Origin: Oryzias latipes
Taxonomy: Eukaryota > Chordata > Actinopteri > Beloniformes > Adrianichthyidae
Direction of reading: 5' to 3'
Length of the DNA: 64,000 nt
NCBI RefSeq assembly: GCF_002234675.1
Contig: NC_019880.2
Coordinates: 15,737,756 to 15,801,755, forward strand
Under the pieces are notes generated by a model. The model saw nothing but the letters and a program-made list of their open reading frames with translations. It made no database searches and had not been told where the DNA came from. The position numbers and the translations under genes are program-made. Within the stretch, counting starts at the first letter, position 1. Each line of letters opens with the position of its first letter. Shown here piece after piece: positions 61,701 through 64,000 of the stretch.

Positions 61701-64000
61701 CCGCAGTCAGACAGCTACTCCAGATCCGTCTCTTTCTCCTTTCCACCACACGTGGTACCGGGCAGCCAGATGGCTCGTGTGGCTTTGGGCGGTATGTTTA
61801 ACATTTCCCTCTGTCTTGTACCGATAGCCTTTCCATTTAAAAACATTTAATGTTTAGTGGAGGTTCTGCAGGAAATGGTGAGGAGCAGTATGAACCAGTT
61901 GCTCATGAAGGTCGATGTGATGGAGGATCCTGACAGTTATGAGTGCATTCAAACAAAAAACTCAAACGTTTGAAGGTTTAGAGTTGTTACTTGAAAATAA
62001 GCTGTTGTTTTATTTTTTACTTAATGTAACGACTAAAAAATACGAGGGGGTATGAGGACCACGCACAAAAATAAATTAAAACATAAATAAATTTACAGGA
62101 ACATAAACCTAAAATTATGAGAAAAAAGTTGTAATTTTAAGAAATTAAAGTCGTAAATTTATTAGGAAAAGTTATGATTTTATAAAGATAAATTCCTAAA
62201 ATTATGAGAAAAAACTTGTAACTTTACCACATTTTTCCACATTAAGTGTCAGCTAAATCCATTAATGCAGCCATTTATAGTGACCAAAAGGCTTTCTGTA
62301 TACCATAATGCATTTGGACCTCTGCGACTAAATGTTTCCTGAAAATATTTTTCAATGTCCTAATGCTTATAATAAAATCTTGTTGACTCACTAAAAGACT
62401 TAGCATTATTAATCTGTAAAATCCCATATTGGTTCTGTTTTTGTTGTTTATCTGTGACTAAGTAAACAAACTTTTGCCTCATAAATTTATGACTTTATTC
62501 TCATCATTTTTCAGCTTCAAACTTATGTAAGGTTAAAACTTTATTGTCATAAAAAATGACTTTTATACTCATGATTCTACGAGTTTACCCTGGTAAAATG
62601 TTAACCTTTTTCTCATAATTTTATGACTTTATTCTCGTAAATGTATTTATTTATTATTTTTATGGTGACCCTTATACTACGTCATAGAAAATGGTAAATT
62701 GCAAAAATGAAAGGTATCTAAAACGGGTCTTGGTAAGAATTTCCAGTGAAGGGGCAGTCACGTCTCCTTCATCTGTTTAGATTATATTTTTTAATGCATT
62801 TTGATGAGAGAGTAATCTCTAAAATGAAACACCCACAAATACATGAGATGTATGATTACTTGATACATTTATAAAACGAAAATGCATTTCCTGAACTTCA
62901 AGGGAAAAAGTCCCACACACTTATTCCAAACCTCACTTGTATATTGGCAAAGGCACATTGCACTTTAGTTTCTTGCACATTGACTGTCAATTTGATATCA
63001 TCTGCTATGTTTTTGGTTTGAGATTCTAGGTGTTTCAAATTCCTCCACCTCTACATTTCTGAACTCTGACCTCCACCGTAAATGAGTTCGGGAATTAATA
63101 CTTTTTTAAATAATTACATAGTTTTTTTTCAATTATGTTCTGATTGAATGTTTTATTCTTTATGAGTAGAAAATGGTAACATATTATACTGATAATTGAA
63201 AAGGGAGCCTTTATCTCCTGGTTTGACTCTGTTGTGGTCCTTCGCTGCCTTTTGTAGGTGATATCTTAGCGTTGTCCATCAACAACTTGGATTCACTGGT
63301 CCAGGTCCCAATTGGATGTGGGGAGCAGAACATGATCCACTTAGCTCCAAGTCTTTATGTCCTTCAGTATCTGGACAAGTCAGGCCAGGACGATGCAGAG
63401 ATCAGAAGCAGAGCTTTGGGTTACCTGACTAAAGGTGAACGGTCTTTGCATCACTTCCCTTCTTCACAAACACGTAGTAACTTTCTCCAAACTTTAAATA
63501 AAAAATATAAAATCTTGGATTTACTTCTGTAGGATATAAGACGCAGCTGTCTTACCAACGAGATGATGGTTCTTTCAGTGCTTTTGGGGAAAGTGATGCA
63601 TCTGGTAGCACTTGGTGGGTCACAAATCTTCTGACTTTGAAACAGCACACACCTAGGATTTAAAAATAATGATGTTACCATGTTATATACAATTCTTTTA
63701 CAAGGTGACCGAACTCCATGTTAATCCCAGACATGGAACGGCTCAGTAGATCTGAGAACATATTTTTATATGGTGGCAGCTGAAACACAGTTGACAGTAT
63801 TATTGTTTTAACTGTTGTAATTGAAAATCAATTTGGACAAAGTGCTTACAAAAACCAACATATTTATTTTTATTTTTATAAAGATGTCCCTTTGAAATTC
63901 ATTTGTTCATAATGCTTCTTATCCCCACCACTGCTGTCCAGGCTGACAGCCTTTGTGCTGCGGTGCTTTCTCCAAGCTCAGACCTACATCCAGGTGGACC
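52717..64000 (+). CDS. cd109: CD109-like alpha-2-macroglobulin family protein, 5' 24 exons, truncated by window edge
   Basis: Exons: 52717-52775, 52883-53037, 53114-53142, 53230-53463, 54445-54567, 54664-54703, 55478-55565, 55639-55744, 55842-55962, 56078-56187, 56258-56449, 56715-56819, 56912-56974, 57492-57662, 58825-58977, 59564-59624, 59700-59805, 59879-59996, 61118-61231, 61316-61534, 61650-61791, 63258-63434, 63533-63614, 63942-64000 onward. All join in frame (about 942 codons). Residues 1-19 form a signal peptide ([19 protein letters not shown]). Macroglobulin blocks follow ([60 protein letters not shown]), then a short bait-like region, then the thioester GCGEQN with Cys near residue 857, and [20 protein letters not shown]. 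The order and wording track CD109 more closely than A2M or C3. CD109 is a GPI-anchored thioester protein that modulates TGF-beta signalling in mammals; whether this copy is GPI-anchored cannot be seen because the 3' end is missing. Confidence 0.92.
57123..57143. repeat. Poly-C tract (21 C) followed by poly-A
   Basis: Uninterrupted C run directly followed by eight A in intron 13 of the CD109-like gene. Confidence 0.95.
57694..58755. mobile_element. 1062-bp TIR element in CD109-like intron 14
   Basis: Left CTTTATTAGGTACA and right TGTACCTAATAAAG are exact reverse complements (14 bp). The left end continues CCTCACTTGTATCC, typical of a teleost element I recall with CTTTATTAGGTACACC ends. It contains the 40-bp hairpin at 57941-57980. 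No transposase ORF is seen. Confidence 0.8.
57941..57980. repeat. 40-bp near-perfect hairpin
   Basis: The left arm AAGATACCTTACACCCACC and the reverse complement of the right arm, AAGATAACTTACACCCACC, differ once in 19 bases and are separated by GG. Confidence 0.9.
59220..61110. other. CD109-like introns without further assignable features
   Basis: Intron 15 (58978-59563) and intron 18 (59997-61117) hold no recognised coding exon or transposon end. A short inverted pair (CTAGACCTAGAATGG and AGTTCTAGGTCT) lies at 60718-60761. Confidence 0.5.
62040..62690. mobile_element. Inverted-array element in CD109-like intron 21
   Basis: The left half has AAAATTATGAGAAAAAAGTT units and the right half has CTTTTTCTCATAATTTTATG units in inverse orientation. 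The outer ends (GGGTATGAGGACCACGCACA and the reverse complement of GGTGACCCTTATACTACG) also pair loosely. This is the 'ACTTTATTCTCGTAA' type repeat seen in fish. Boundaries are approximate. Confidence 0.65.
63258..63434 (+). other. Thioester-encoding exon of the CD109-like gene
   Basis: Encodes [17 protein letters not shown] followed by [21 protein letters not shown]. The Cys-Gly-Glu-Gln tetrad needed for the internal thioester is intact, so the protein is predicted to be chemically competent. The exon is in phase with its neighbours. Confidence 0.93.

Overview
The window looks like a piece of a teleost fish nuclear genome. It has GT-AG introns, three vertebrate-type multi-exon genes on the + strand, AT-rich intergenic DNA, long (AT)n and (GT)n microsatellites, and a dense, varied load of DNA transposons and non-LTR retrotransposon remains of kinds common in teleosts. 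I cannot name the species from sequence alone.

Layout. Bases 1 to about 2050 hold a decayed minus-strand non-LTR retrotransposon whose reverse transcriptase keeps a YMDD motif, with a small retroposon nested inside it. From about 2.1 to 14.4 kb there is gene-poor DNA with interspersed repeats and a GC-richer patch at 13.65-13.95 kb. From 14,550 to 24,320 lies a seven-exon gene that I read as erich1 (glutamate-rich protein 1). All exons join in frame to 332 codons, and its introns are packed with transposons, including a PIF/Harbinger relic with both expected gene remnants. From 24.6 to 37 kb is an intergenic region with an orphan exon-like ORF near 27.9 kb, a possible two-exon small membrane protein (29,608-30,836), several inverted-repeat elements and a 264-bp (AT)n tract.

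From 37,988 to 50,488 lies an eleven-exon cytospin-family gene (SPECC1/SPECC1L-like). It joins in frame to 583 codons: an N-terminus resembling an N-myristoylation site, a Ser/Pro-rich linker, one short coiled coil and a C-terminal calponin-homology domain. From 52,717 to the window end is an alpha-2-macroglobulin/CD109-like gene. Twenty-four exons are visible, with a signal peptide, macroglobulin domains, a short bait-like region and an intact GCGEQN thioester motif. The gene runs off the right edge.

The three genes do not form an obvious pathway: one encodes a poorly characterised, highly charged protein, one a cytoskeletal linker, and one a secreted or surface thioester protein. The most distinctive content is the transposon archaeology: several elements with readable terminal inverted repeats (TIRs) and target-site duplications (TSDs), and one multi-copy family whose longest copy begins with a short ORF that may mark its source gene. 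I found no strong case for a wholly new biological system. The best leads are the unidentified small two-exon protein, the orphan exon at 27.8 kb, the short cytospin with a possible lipidation signal, and the multi-copy TIR family.
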